49,906 nucleotides of DNA, taken from assembly GCA_050292235.1 (NCBI GenBank), contig JBNKLG010000009.1, positions 1 through 49,906 of the forward strand. Direction: 5' to 3'. The notes beneath the pieces were generated by a model. That model searched no databases and had not been told where the DNA came from. It worked only from the letters and a program-made list of their open reading frames with translations. Source of the DNA: JBNKLG01 sp050292235 (GTDB lineage: Bacteria; Pseudomonadota; Gammaproteobacteria; Chromatiales; Chromatiaceae). The stretch's first letter is position 1. Each line of letters starts with the position of its first letter. A program made the translations under genes and the position numbers. Shown piece by piece: positions 15,314 through 25,218 of this stretch.

Positions 15314-16315
15314 ATGCCAGACATCTCCCTTCGCCATGACTGGTCGATCGACGAGATCGAATCGCTGTTCAATCAGCCGTTCAATGACCTGCTGTTCCGT
15401 GCCCAACAGATCCACCGTACTCACTTCGACCCCAATCGGGTGCAGGTCAGCTCCCTGCTCTCCATCAAGACCGGCGCCTGCTCCGAGGATTGTGGTTACT
15501 GTTCTCAGAGTGCCAAGCATAAAACGGAGCTGGAGAAGGAGAAATTGTTGTCGGTGGCCGAGGTGACCAAGGCCGCAGAAAAGGCCAAGGCCCAGGGTGC
15601 CACCCGCTTTTGCATGGGCGCGGCCTGGCGCAATCCCACCGACAAGAATCTGGATCGGGTGGTGGAGATGGTGCAGGCAGTGCGCGATCTGGGGATGGAG
15701 ACCTGCGTCACCCTGGGGATGCTTGAGGCCCATCAGGCCAAGCGCCTGAAACAGGCCGGGCTGGACTACTACAACCACAACCTGGACACCTCACCCGAGT
15801 TCTATGGCGAGGTCATCACCACCCGCACCTTCCAGGATCGGCTTGACACCCTGGCTCATGTGCGTGAGCAGGGCATTAATGTCTGCTCCGGCGGTATCCT
15901 GGGCATGGGGGAATCGCGCCGCGACCGGGCCTCCATGCTGCACGAGCTGTGCACTCTGCCTAAACATCCTGAATCGGTGCCGATCAATCTGTTGGTGCAG
16001 ATTGAGGGCACCCCCCTGTATGGTGCCGAGGCATTTGACCCGCTGGAGTTCGTGCGTACCCTGGCGGTGGCACGCATCCTCATGCCTCAATCCCATGTAC
16101 GGCTCTCAGCAGGGCGTGAGCAGATGTCTGATGAGATGCAGGCCCTCTGTTTTCTGGCCGGGGCCAATTCTCTTTTCTATGGTGAACGTCTGCTCACTAC
16201 CGATAATGCCGATGCTGAGCGCGATCGCCAGTTGTTCCAGCGTCTGGGGCTGGCGATGGAGGCGAAAGAGGAGGCCCAGGTCGAGACCCTCAAACACTGT
16301 GCAGGCGGCCATTGA
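15314..16315 (+). CDS. bioB: Biotin synthase
   Basis: Radical-SAM enzyme that inserts sulfur into dethiobiotin, the last step of biotin synthesis. The 333 residues carry the radical-SAM cluster motif as Cys56-X3-Cys60-X2-Cys63 (GACSEDCGYCSQSA) and the BioB-typical YNHNLDTSPEFYGEVITTRT, CSGGILGMGE and the C-terminal FLAGANSLFYGE. The Arg of RLSAGREQM and the cysteines that coordinate the second cluster are present. It is first in bioBFHCD, with comF divergent. Its stop overlaps the bioF start (TTGA). Confidence 0.98.
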   Translation: MPDISLRHDWSIDEIESLFNQPFNDLLFRAQQIHRTHFDPNRVQVSSLLSIKTGACSEDCGYCSQSAKHKTELEKEKLLSVAEVTKAAEKAKAQGATRFCMGAAWRNPTDKNLDRVVEMVQAVRDLGMETCVTLGMLEAHQAKRLKQAGLDYYNHNLDTSPEFYGEVITTRTFQDRLDTLAHVREQGINVCSGGILGMGESRRDRASMLHELCTLPKHPESVPINLLVQIEGTPLYGAEAFDPLEFVRTLAVARILMPQSHVRLSAGREQMSDEMQALCFLAGANSLFYGERLLTTDNADAERDRQLFQRLGLAMEAKEEAQVETLKHCAGGH

Positions 16316-17490
16316 TCAGTCACCAACTGAGACAACGCCTGACGGCGGATCTGGAGACCCGACGCCAGCAGCAACGTTACCGGCAGCCCAGGAGTCTGGA
16401 ACGCCAGGGCGTTTGGGTGCGCATGGAGGGCCATGAACTGCTGGCCTTCTGCGGTAATGACTATCTGAGCCTGTCGCAACACCCCCAGGTCTGTGTGGCG
16501 GCAAAGCAGGCCATCGATCGCCACGGCGTGGGTAGCGGTGCGGCCCATCTGATCAGCGGCCACAGTACTGTTCATCAGGCCTTGGAAGAGGAGCTGGCCG
16601 CTTTCTGTGGCTGCGAACGCGCTCTGCTGTTCTCCACCGGCTATATGGCCAATCTGGCTCTCATGGCCACCTTCGCCGGGCGTAGCGATCACCTGTTTGA
16701 GGATCGCCTCAACCACGCCTCGCTTATCGATGGTGGGCTGGCCAGCACGGCGCAGATGCGGCGCTATCCCCATTTGGAGATGCCCGCTTTGCGCCGCTTT
16801 TTACAAGAGGCCGATGGCGGCCAGAGGCTGGTAGCGACGGATGCCGTCTTCAGCATGGATGGTGATCTGGCTCCCCTGCCGGAACTGCTGGAGATCTGCA
16901 GTCTGGAACAAGCCCTGCTGGTGGTGGACGATGCTCATGGTTTTGGTGTGCTTGGGCCGGGTGGACGTGGCACCCCGGCCCACTTTGGTCTGGCCTATGC
17001 CGATCTGGACCTTTATATGGCAACCCTGGGCAAAGGTCTGGGCGTCTTTGGTGCCTTTGTCGCGGGTAGCCAGTTGCTGGTCGAACACCTCATCCAGCAG
17101 GCGCGACCCTACATCTATACCACGGCGACCCCACCTGCTTTGGCGGAGGCCACCCGGGCGGCTCTGAAACTGGTGGCCGGGGCAGATGCCGAGCGGGATC
17201 ATCTGCATCAATTGGTGGCCCGGTTCCGTCATGGAGCCGAGCAACTGGGGTTATCGCTGTTGTCCTCTCAAACCCCAATTCAACCCATCCTGTTAGGCAG
17301 TGAGTCCCGCGCCCTGGCCTGGAGCCGGGCTTTGAAGGAACGGGGCCTCTGGGTCAGCGCCATTCGCCCACCCACCGTTCCGGAGGGCAGCTCGCGCTTA
17401 CGTCTGACCTTTTGCGTCGAGCATCAACCTGAGCAGGTCGACCAATTGCTGGAGGCCCTGGGCGAGATCGCTGCCGGAGAAAATCAGTGA
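16312..17490 (+). CDS. bioF: 8-amino-7-oxononanoate synthase
   Basis: PLP enzyme that condenses pimeloyl-ACP (or -CoA) with alanine. The 392 residues show CGNDYLSLSQHP, GSGAAHLISGHSTVH, DDAHGFGVLGPGGRG and the PLP lysine Lys241 in LGKGLGVFGAF. The start is TTG at 16312, overlapping the bioB stop; no ATG lies in frame until residue 36, and upstream is weakly ribosome-site-like (CAGGCGG), so translation probably relies on coupling to bioB. Its stop overlaps bioH (GTGA). Confidence 0.97.
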   Translation: MISHQLRQRLTADLETRRQQQRYRQPRSLERQGVWVRMEGHELLAFCGNDYLSLSQHPQVCVAAKQAIDRHGVGSGAAHLISGHSTVHQALEEELAAFCGCERALLFSTGYMANLALMATFAGRSDHLFEDRLNHASLIDGGLASTAQMRRYPHLEMPALRRFLQEADGGQRLVATDAVFSMDGDLAPLPELLEICSLEQALLVVDDAHGFGVLGPGGRGTPAHFGLAYADLDLYMATLGKGLGVFGAFVAGSQLLVEHLIQQARPYIYTTATPPALAEATRAALKLVAGADAERDHLHQLVARFRHGAEQLGLSLLSSQTPIQPILLGSESRALAWSRALKERGLWVSAIRPPTVPEGSSRLRLTFCVEHQPEQVDQLLEALGEIAAGENQ

Positions 17491-18218
17491 AGCCGTTGGT
17501 GCTGGTGCACGGCTGGGGTATGAATGCGGCGGTCTGGGCACCTCTATTGCCGACTTTAAGCGAGTTCTGTCAGCCCCTGCCTCTGGAATTACCCGGCCAT
17601 GGCGAACAGCCTTTTCACGACGAGCAACATCTGAGTGACTGGGCCGCCGCCATGCTGCAACAAGCGCCGGAAGGCGCTTGGTGGCTAGGCTGGTCACTGG
17701 GGGGTGAAGTGGCTCTGCAAGCTGCTCTGGATCAACCTCAGCGCATCAGCGGTCTGTTGCTGACGGCTTCCTCCCCCTGCTTTGTGCGCCAAGATGACTG
17801 GCCCCAGGCCATGCCTCGCGGTACCCTGACTGGCTTTGCCGAGAGTCTGGCCCAGGATTATCAGGGTACCCTGGGCCGCTTTCTGGCCTTGCAGGTGAGG
17901 GGTTCCGACGCCGGTCGCACCCAACTGCGCCAGTTGAAAGAGGGCTTAGTGCAGCGACCCATGGCCGACCCTGCTGCCCTGGCTGCTGGGTTGAATCTCC
18001 TGCGCGAGACCGATTTGCGCTCCGATCTGGCCAACCTGGATTGCCAGAGCCAGTGGCTGTTCGGTGAGCGAGACAGCCTGGTACCGATCGGTCTCGCTGA
18101 TGCCCTGACTGCGCTATTACCGGCTGCCCCGATTCGGCGTCTCTCCGGTGCTGCCCATGCCCCCTTCCTTTCCCATTCCGAGGATTGGCTTCACTGGGTG
18201 CGCAAGGCGATGACATGA
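17487..18218 (+). CDS. bioH: Pimeloyl-ACP methyl ester carboxylesterase
   Basis: Alpha/beta hydrolase that removes the methyl cap from pimeloyl-ACP and ends the BioC/BioH route. In 243 residues it has the N-terminal LVHGWGMNAAVW, a nucleophile elbow GWSLGGE with Ser70, an acid residue in FGERDSLVP, and the catalytic His in SGAAHAPFLSHSEDW. It starts with GTG at 17487, overlapping the bioF stop, and its own stop overlaps the bioC ATG. Its place between bioF and bioC supports BioH rather than another hydrolase. Confidence 0.95.
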   Translation: MKPLVLVHGWGMNAAVWAPLLPTLSEFCQPLPLELPGHGEQPFHDEQHLSDWAAAMLQQAPEGAWWLGWSLGGEVALQAALDQPQRISGLLLTASSPCFVRQDDWPQAMPRGTLTGFAESLAQDYQGTLGRFLALQVRGSDAGRTQLRQLKEGLVQRPMADPAALAAGLNLLRETDLRSDLANLDCQSQWLFGERDSLVPIGLADALTALLPAAPIRRLSGAAHAPFLSHSEDWLHWVRKAMT

Positions 18219-19069
18219 GCCGAATTTTGGATCGAAAACGGGTGCGTCGGGCCTTTTCTGGTGCAGCCGGGGGCTACGATCAGGTGGCCGGGTTGCAACG
18301 GGAGATTGCCGAGCGGCTGCTGTCGCGTCTGGACTACATTCGCCATCAGCCCCAGGCCATCCTCGATTGTGGAGCCGGGACGGGTTACGCCAGCGGCCTG
18401 CTCTCCAAGCGTTTTCCCAAGGCCCGCATTCTGGCGCTGGATTTTGCTGAGACCATGCTACACAGTGCTCGCCGTCGTGGCCGTTGGCTGCGCCCCGTGC
18501 GCCCTCTCTGTGCCGAGGCAGAGCGTCTGCCATTGGCTTCGCATTCACTGGACCTGATCGGCTCCAACGCCATGCTGCAATGGTGTGATCAGCCCAGCGC
18601 CGTCTTTGCCGAATGGCTACGAGTCACCCGCCCCGGCGGTCTGCTCATGTTCAGTACCTTCGGCCCTGGCACCCTGTCCGAGCTGGCCCAGGCTTGGTCT
18701 CAAGTGGACGACTATCCCCATGTGAGCCCCTTCGTCGATATCCGCGATCTGGGCGATCAGCTCATGGGTGCGGGTTGGGAGGGCGCGGTGCTGGATGTGG
18801 ATCGCATTCGCCTCAGCTATGCCGATGTACCGCAACTGCTGCGGGATATCAAAACCCTGGGGGCAGGCAACGCCGTGGTGGGGCGACGCCCAGGCCTGAC
18901 CGGCAAGGGTCGTTTGGTCCAATTGACTCAGGCCTATGAGACTCTGCGGGACAAATCGGACTTGCCGGTGAGCTATGAGGTCATCTATGGTCACGCCTGG
19001 GCACCCAAACAGCGCCAGATTGGTGGCGTCACCCAGGTGCCGTTGGAGGGCATTAAATGGCAGCGTTAA
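18215..19069 (+). CDS. bioC: Malonyl-ACP O-methyltransferase
   Basis: SAM-dependent methyltransferase that caps malonyl-ACP to start pimelate synthesis. The 284 residues show KRVRRAFSGAAGGYDQVAGLQREIAERL-type N-terminus, the SAM loop ILDCGAGTGYASGLL, and FAETMLHSARRRG, followed by SNAMLQWCDQPSAVFAEW and GGLLMFSTFGPGTLSEL, typical of BioC. The frame runs back to 18185, but the ATG at 18215 overlaps the bioH stop as ATGA and matches the family start (MSRILDRKRVRRAF). Confidence 0.96.
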   Translation: MSRILDRKRVRRAFSGAAGGYDQVAGLQREIAERLLSRLDYIRHQPQAILDCGAGTGYASGLLSKRFPKARILALDFAETMLHSARRRGRWLRPVRPLCAEAERLPLASHSLDLIGSNAMLQWCDQPSAVFAEWLRVTRPGGLLMFSTFGPGTLSELAQAWSQVDDYPHVSPFVDIRDLGDQLMGAGWEGAVLDVDRIRLSYADVPQLLRDIKTLGAGNAVVGRRPGLTGKGRLVQLTQAYETLRDKSDLPVSYEVIYGHAWAPKQRQIGGVTQVPLEGIKWQR

Positions 19070-19743
19070 ACGGGATTTTTGTGACCGGCACCGATACCGA
19101 TGTCGGCAAGACCGAGATCAGCCTGGGCCTCATGGCCTATTACCAACAGCAGGGTCTGCGAGTGCTGGGGATGAAGCCGGTGGCCACAGGCGGCCAGCCC
19201 GGCCCGGAGGGCCTACGCAATGGCGATGCCGAATGCCTGCTGACCCAGGGTTCCGAGTCCGTGCCCTATGAGTGGGTCAATCCCTACTGTTTCGAGCCAG
19301 CCATCGCACCCCATCTGGCCGCGCAAGAGGTGGGCGAAGAGATCGATTTTACCCGCATCGGCCAGGCCTTCATGCAGCTTTCAGCCCGGGCCGACCTGGT
19401 CATCGTCGAAGGGATTGGCGGCTGGCGTGTTCCCTTGGGCATCGGTCAGGATGTGGAGACCATGGCAGAGCACCTGGGCCTGCCCGTCGTCCTGGTAATC
19501 GGCCTGCAACTGGGCTGCCTGAACCTGGGTCTGCTCAGCGCCGAGGTATTGGGCACCGGCGGCCTGCCCTTTCTGGGCTGGGTGGCCAACACCCTGGATC
19601 CTGATATGCCGGCTTTGGCAGGAAACCTGGAAGCTTTGCAACAAAGAATCCCAGTGCCCTATCTGGGCCAGGTGCCCTATCTGGCCGAATCAGATCCCGA
19701 GCGGGTCGCTGATGCTCTGGTTAAAGACTACTTACCGACGTAG
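19057..19743 (+). CDS. bioD: Dethiobiotin synthetase
   Basis: ATP-dependent enzyme that closes the ureido ring of dethiobiotin from diaminopelargonate and CO2. The 228 residues have the P-loop GTDTDVGKT at residues 11-19, GMKPVATGG, NPYCFEPAIAPHLAA and VIVEGIGGWRVPLG. The ATG at 19057 lies 13 bases inside bioC, so it is coupled to it. It is last in the operon; bioA (diaminopelargonate aminotransferase) is not in the window and must be elsewhere or replaced. Confidence 0.97.
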   Translation: MAALNGIFVTGTDTDVGKTEISLGLMAYYQQQGLRVLGMKPVATGGQPGPEGLRNGDAECLLTQGSESVPYEWVNPYCFEPAIAPHLAAQEVGEEIDFTRIGQAFMQLSARADLVIVEGIGGWRVPLGIGQDVETMAEHLGLPVVLVIGLQLGCLNLGLLSAEVLGTGGLPFLGWVANTLDPDMPALAGNLEALQQRIPVPYLGQVPYLAESDPERVADALVKDYLPT

Positions 19744-19768
19744 GGTGGATAAGCGCAGCACGTCCACC
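19744..19768. repeat. GGTGGA/TCCACC inverted repeat after bioD
   Basis: Six-base arms GGTGGA (19744-19749) and TCCACC (19763-19768) around a 13-base loop, starting right after the bioD stop. The sequence GTGGATAAGCGCAGC resembles a short dispersed element seen after genes in many gammaproteobacteria (from memory). It may act as a weak 3' hairpin for the biotin mRNA. Confidence 0.45.
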
Positions 19769-19854
19769 AAAGTTGTTGGAAATGCGCGTTGCCTGTAGTG
19801 TAACGGGGCCGTCCATTGTCCATCATAATTTTGACCATAGTTGGTGCAACACAA

Positions 19855-20268
19855 TTGAAAAAAACGATTTTGATAGCGTTCCTTGTTTTATGTTCTTCGG
19901 CTAATGCTGGATTTACAACGGCAATTGGCTTGCTAGAACAGTGTGAGAGCGGCTCTATTCGAGAGTGCGACCTGTTTATCGAAGGTGTTGTTGGGGGAAT
20001 GAGGGCAGAACAGAGCAATAAGCTGGGTGCGTTGCGCGGTATTTATGAGTACCTCATGGACAACTTAAGTGGACAAGATGCTGAAAATGTTAAGAAAGGT
20101 TTTGCTCTGGTTCCAGCTTTATGTATCTACCCAAATCTAAGTTCCGAAACGATTCGGCAAGTAGTGGTGGGCTATGCCAAGTCACATCCTCAAAAGCCGG
20201 AAACGTCGGCAGCATGGCTTGTATTTGATGCTTTGCAAGCCAAATATGGCTGTAATTTACACTTCTAA
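19855..20268 (+). CDS. Exported Rap1a/Tai-like immunity-family protein
   Basis: A 137-residue exported protein. The N-terminus MKKTILIAFLVLCSSANAG (from a TTG start at 19855; an upstream TTG at 19816 is also in frame) is a signal peptide. The mature part has the Rap1a/Tai layout: LLEQCESG, a second Cys in ECDLFIEGVVGGM, a third in ALCIYPNLSSETIRQVVVGYAKSHPQKP and a fourth at AKYGCNL, probably two disulfides. Family members neutralise amidase or similar type VI effectors, but many are orphans; no effector is nearby. The gene is richer in A/T than its neighbours and is flanked by repeats, suggesting acquisition. Confidence 0.65.
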   Translation: MKKTILIAFLVLCSSANAGFTTAIGLLEQCESGSIRECDLFIEGVVGGMRAEQSNKLGALRGIYEYLMDNLSGQDAENVKKGFALVPALCIYPNLSSETIRQVVVGYAKSHPQKPETSAAWLVFDALQAKYGCNLHF

Positions 20269-20350
20269 CAACTCACGAATAACGCTCGCCAATAACAAAG
20301 CATCATCGAGTCCTGTTCCAGCAGATAAAACTCACCTCCCTTTCCTCTGA

Positions 20351-20433
20351 TTCCCACGGTCCTCCGTGGGAACCCACACTCTGTACTGCCGCGTACTGCC
20401 ATGGGCATTTCCACGCAGGAGCATGGGAACGAG
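20351..20433. repeat. Palindromic intergenic repeat, GTGGGAA type
   Basis: A perfect hairpin with 9-base arms (TTCCCACGG at 20351-20359, CCGTGGGAA at 20364-20372) and a 4-base loop is followed by a related unit around 20409-20433 (CCACGCAGGAGCATGGGAAC). Such units recur between genes in many proteobacterial genomes. Here it lies between the Rap1a-like gene and the convergent spermidine synthase gene and may terminate both. Confidence 0.7.
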
Positions 20434-20466
20434 AGGAACACAGGTGGCCAGTGTTTTGAGTGGAGA

Positions 20467-22080
<1,614 letters not shown>

Positions 22081-22151
22081 AGGGGCGCCCAGAAACGACA
22101 ACGGAGCTGACAGGCAGCTCCGTTGTCCTCAGAGAAAAAGCGATTTTGCGA

Positions 22152-22727
22152 TTATTTCCTGCTGGAAGAGCCGCCGGAGCGGGAGGCACTTCTGGCGCTC
22201 TGATAACTGCTGGGTGAAGAGACGCGGCGGTTATTGAATGCGCCAGGCCTCACACCGGCAGCCATCTGACGACCCAAGAGGTGACCCATGAGTGCACCAG
22301 CCAAAAAGCCGGTGCCGGCGCCACGGAAGGTGGAGGTGCCGGTCTCATCGGTGGCGATCAGACGACTGTTCTGGCTGTCGATCTCGACGGTGAAGATAGT
22401 TTTTTCGCCGGAGTCTTTGATGTTGTTTTTGTTGTCATCCTTAAAACCATCGAAGCTGGCATCTTTCTTCAGGGCCACACCGATGGGAGAAGGATAGAAG
22501 GCAGGCTGGGCGTTGTAGGCTTGCTGCAACTCTTTGATCAGCGCGGGCATTTGCTCTTCCGTTATTTTGGCGATGTTCTGGCTTTTCAGTTGGCTGTCAA
22601 ACTTTGTCAGGGCATTCAGGGTTCGATCCAAAACGGCAGAAAGATCCGCGCTTTTCGGTGAACCACTGCAGCCAGCGAGGGAAGCTGTTAATACGGCAGC
22701 GGAAAAAAGGGCCAGTAGTTTTTTCAT
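22152..22727 (-). CDS. Lipoprotein of unknown function upstream of spermidine synthase-like gene
   Basis: A 191-residue lipoprotein: MKKLLALFSAAVLTASLAGC ends in a lipobox LAGC with Cys at residue 20. A mixed helical/strand middle (SFDGFKDDNKNNIKDSGEKTIFTVEID) is followed by a Gly-rich hydrophobic patch (GAGTGFLAGALMGHLLG) and a Ser/Arg-rich tail (SARSASRSGGSSSRK). The ATG at 22727 has a strong GGAGG site; an in-frame start at 22763 is less likely. I do not recognise a named domain. Its position suggests it works with the membrane-bound aminopropyltransferase, perhaps at the cell envelope. Confidence 0.75.
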   Translation of the reverse strand: MKKLLALFSAAVLTASLAGCSGSPKSADLSAVLDRTLNALTKFDSQLKSQNIAKITEEQMPALIKELQQAYNAQPAFYPSPIGVALKKDASFDGFKDDNKNNIKDSGEKTIFTVEIDSQNSRLIATDETGTSTFRGAGTGFLAGALMGHLLGRQMAAGVRPGAFNNRRVSSPSSYQSARSASRSGGSSSRK

Positions 22728-22836
22728 GGGTATTTCCTCCTTCATTGTCATGAAGATAACCAAACTCAGTGGGTGAATTATTATCTGGGGGTAACTTACC
22801 AGTTTCTGTTCTCGAATGGGAAGTGATATTGGTCAC

Positions 22837-24186
22837 TTATGGATTTTTCAGCGTCCAGTAGGCCTGAGCCACACCCTTATCGTAGAAATCCCGCAGTTTG
22901 CCCTTGAATCGAAAGCCTGCATGATCCAGGGTGGCGGCGGCAAGGTCCGAGATGTCCTCGGGCAGAGCAGCCATGAGTATTCGGGCCTGTTTTTTCCTGG
23001 CTTCTGATAAGGCCTCTTTCAGGCCCTCAACGCCCTCCATATCCGGGGTCGATTCCCACTGCAGCTCATAGCCATCTTCCGACTCATCCGCCGGGTGGAT
23101 ACCGGAGAAACGAACGCCTGCCGCCGGAATGGGTTGCTGGGGCGTAAGGTTGAATCGTTTGTTTTCCAGGCCAAAAAGGATCATAGCCTCACCCTGGTCA
23201 TGGTAGTCGTCGATCTGCAGCTCTTTTTCCGCGCCCATGGACTGGTAAAAGGCGTGGGCAGCGGCGTAGATCATCTCGCCATCCTCCTGGTAATCACTGG
23301 AGGCGATGAAAAGTTTGCGCACGTTGTCGGTATCCATGATGTCGAGCAGCCTGTTCACCATAAATTTGCCCGCACCCTGGCCCTGGTGGGCGGGGTCGAG
23401 GTAAGTCCAGGAGAGCCAACCAATGCCAGGAATATCGCTGGCCAGGGAATAGCCGGTCATGCCGATGATGCGACCGCGCTCCTCCAGCACATACATACCT
23501 TTGCCTTCACGCTCGTTCAGGTTCTCTTCAGCCTCTTCCGCATCGTCTTCATCGGTTTCGGCAATGATCTCGATCACTCTGGGCAGGTCATCCTCGACCA
23601 TGGGTCGCAGATGGTAGGGTTCATCTCCTCCCGATTGTTGGTTGGGAGCCGGTGGCGGCACCTGCGGTTTTTTCTTTTTGAAAAGACTACCAAACATGGC
23701 AATAACTCCCCCTGTGATGGCGCCGGTGGCGTGAGCGACCACGGCATTGTCTACATATCCGATAGCAATTATAAGGGCAAAAGAGAGGGCAATCAGAGTC
23801 AGTTTGATGAGGCTGATGCCCACTTGGTGCAACGTAACCCAGGCCGCGAGACCATAAGCCCCGGCAGAAAGGCCAACAAATCGCCCATCAATCAGCAGAT
23901 ATTCCATGATGCTGCCTAATATCAGGCTACCCAGGGCGACACCTAACATGAAAGGCCCACCCCTGGCGGATTCGCAGTAATGGCCGCAATAGGCAATGAC
24001 AAAGAGATTCAGGCCCAAATGGGCCAGATTCTGATGGCGGAAAAGGTTGCCCAACAGGTCAAAAAACGCTTTCGGTTCCGAAGGCGGTCCCGGTATGAGC
24101 CAATAGGCAGCTAAGGCGATGATCAGCACCAGATTGGTATAGGGTGTCTGGAGTACTGGGTGAAGCCAGGGAGGGACTGCACTCAT
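22837..24186 (-). CDS. Rhomboid-family membrane domain fused to GNAT acetyltransferase domain
   Basis: A 449-residue fusion. Residues about 15-165 form six hydrophobic segments with rhomboid-protease marks: HLGLN (His56, Asn60), GLSAGAYGL with a candidate catalytic Ser107, and AHATGAITGG with His152. After a basic KKKKPQVPPPAP linker (about 173-190), residues about 192-340 resemble a GNAT acetyltransferase (YHLRPMVEDDLPRVIEII, YLDPAHQGQGAGKFMVNRLLD with the acetyl-CoA loop, AHAFYQSMGAEKE). The last about 100 residues (LDHAGFRFKGKLRDFY) look like a further degenerate GNAT half. The ATG at 24186 overlaps the hydrolase stop (ATGA). The substrate is unknown; Ala replaces the usual Gly after the Ser. 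Confidence 0.78.
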   Translation of the reverse strand: MSAVPPWLHPVLQTPYTNLVLIIALAAYWLIPGPPSEPKAFFDLLGNLFRHQNLAHLGLNLFVIAYCGHYCESARGGPFMLGVALGSLILGSIMEYLLIDGRFVGLSAGAYGLAAWVTLHQVGISLIKLTLIALSFALIIAIGYVDNAVVAHATGAITGGVIAMFGSLFKKKKPQVPPPAPNQQSGGDEPYHLRPMVEDDLPRVIEIIAETDEDDAEEAEENLNEREGKGMYVLEERGRIIGMTGYSLASDIPGIGWLSWTYLDPAHQGQGAGKFMVNRLLDIMDTDNVRKLFIASSDYQEDGEMIYAAAHAFYQSMGAEKELQIDDYHDQGEAMILFGLENKRFNLTPQQPIPAAGVRFSGIHPADESEDGYELQWESTPDMEGVEGLKEALSEARKKQARILMAALPEDISDLAAATLDHAGFRFKGKLRDFYDKGVAQAYWTLKNP

Positions 24187-25064
24187 GGGCGGCATATCTC
24201 AATCGGGCCAGTTGGAAGCTGATCCCGAATAAATTGGATCAGACGATGGGCCTGCTGCTGGAAGATCTCAACCGAGTCGTGCTTTGCCCCAGGCACAGCG
24301 AGAATCTCAACCGGTCTTTGCGCTGTGGTTCGTGATGCAATCAGATGCATATCCTCAATGGGAACGACCCGATCATCTGTGCCATGGGCAAGTAACACCG
24401 GGCAGTTTACCAGGGTGATGCAGTTCATGGGCGCGATGTCGTCAAAACGAAAGCCGATGACCCATTGGATGTAGCTCATGATCAGGGTGCGCAGAAAGGG
24501 CGGCAGCCAGGGACGGTTCAAATGGCGACCCAAAACGAGATGGGGGTGGGCAAAACCCGATAGCCCCAAGAGGAGACCAATGTCAGAACGGCGAGAGGCT
24601 GCCAGGATGGCGGCAGCAGCACCGATGGAGTGACCCATGACCAGGATTTGATCGCTTGGCCGATTGGCCTTGACCCAGGCCAAGGCATGATCCAGGTCCT
24701 CTGCAAAACGGGGCAGAGAAGAAAAACTATCAGGATCACTCTTGCCATGGTTGCGGGCGTCATAGAGCAGGACATTGATCCCAGCCTCATGAAAGGGCTT
24801 CGCTAAGGGCAGCATCATCTCCGCATTGCCCCCCCAGCCATGCACGACCACCAGAGTCATGGCGCTGTTGTTAGCGGGAATGAACCAGGCAAAGAGTTGT
24901 TTGTTCTTGACGGTGGGGACGAACAGCTCCTGAAAGGACATTCCTGATGCTGCTGGAGTGCCCTGCTCAGCGATACGTGGCGCCCGATAGACCCAGTGCA
25001 AGATGGTGGGAAAGAGCAGGATGAGAAGCAAAAGGAGCGAGAGGGTGATGGAGAGTACGGCCAT
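24183..25064 (-). CDS. Membrane-anchored alpha/beta hydrolase
   Basis: A 293-residue protein with one N-terminal membrane segment (SITLSLLLLLILLFPTIL) and an alpha/beta hydrolase domain. It shows VVVHGWGGNAEMMLP, YDARNHGKSD, a nucleophile elbow GHSIGAA, an acid residue in LAHGTDDRVVP and a catalytic His in PGAKHDSVEIF. The family includes esterases, lipases and peptidases; the substrate cannot be read here. Its stop overlaps the start of the rhomboid-GNAT fusion, so the two are made together and may share a membrane substrate. Confidence 0.85.
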   Translation of the reverse strand: MAVLSITLSLLLLLILLFPTILHWVYRAPRIAEQGTPAASGMSFQELFVPTVKNKQLFAWFIPANNSAMTLVVVHGWGGNAEMMLPLAKPFHEAGINVLLYDARNHGKSDPDSFSSLPRFAEDLDHALAWVKANRPSDQILVMGHSIGAAAAILAASRRSDIGLLLGLSGFAHPHLVLGRHLNRPWLPPFLRTLIMSYIQWVIGFRFDDIAPMNCITLVNCPVLLAHGTDDRVVPIEDMHLIASRTTAQRPVEILAVPGAKHDSVEIFQQQAHRLIQFIRDQLPTGPIEICRP

Positions 25065-25218
25065 GAATTGTCAATCGGGTCAAGCTGAAATGATAGGCGT
25101 GACCTGTGGAGTCAGTGATGTTGCCAGGATTTTATCTCTCTGCATCTACAATTGATAGAAAGGCGTCAAATTGGCCAAGCTCCTTGAATGAAACAGGCAC
25201 GGTGGTGTACTTGAATGC

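Noticed and set aside
15230..15778. Upstream extension of the comF frame
   Set aside because: It lies opposite bioB. ComF proteins start shortly before the zinc ribbon.
19744..20433. Possible CRISPR or transposon remnant suggested by the repeats here
   Set aside because: Only two unlike palindromic units occur; there is no regular spacing and no transposase fragment.
23095..23919. A 274-residue plus-strand open frame opposite the rhomboid-GNAT gene
   Set aside because: Shadow frame with no domain; the minus strand is supported by motifs and an ATGA overlap.
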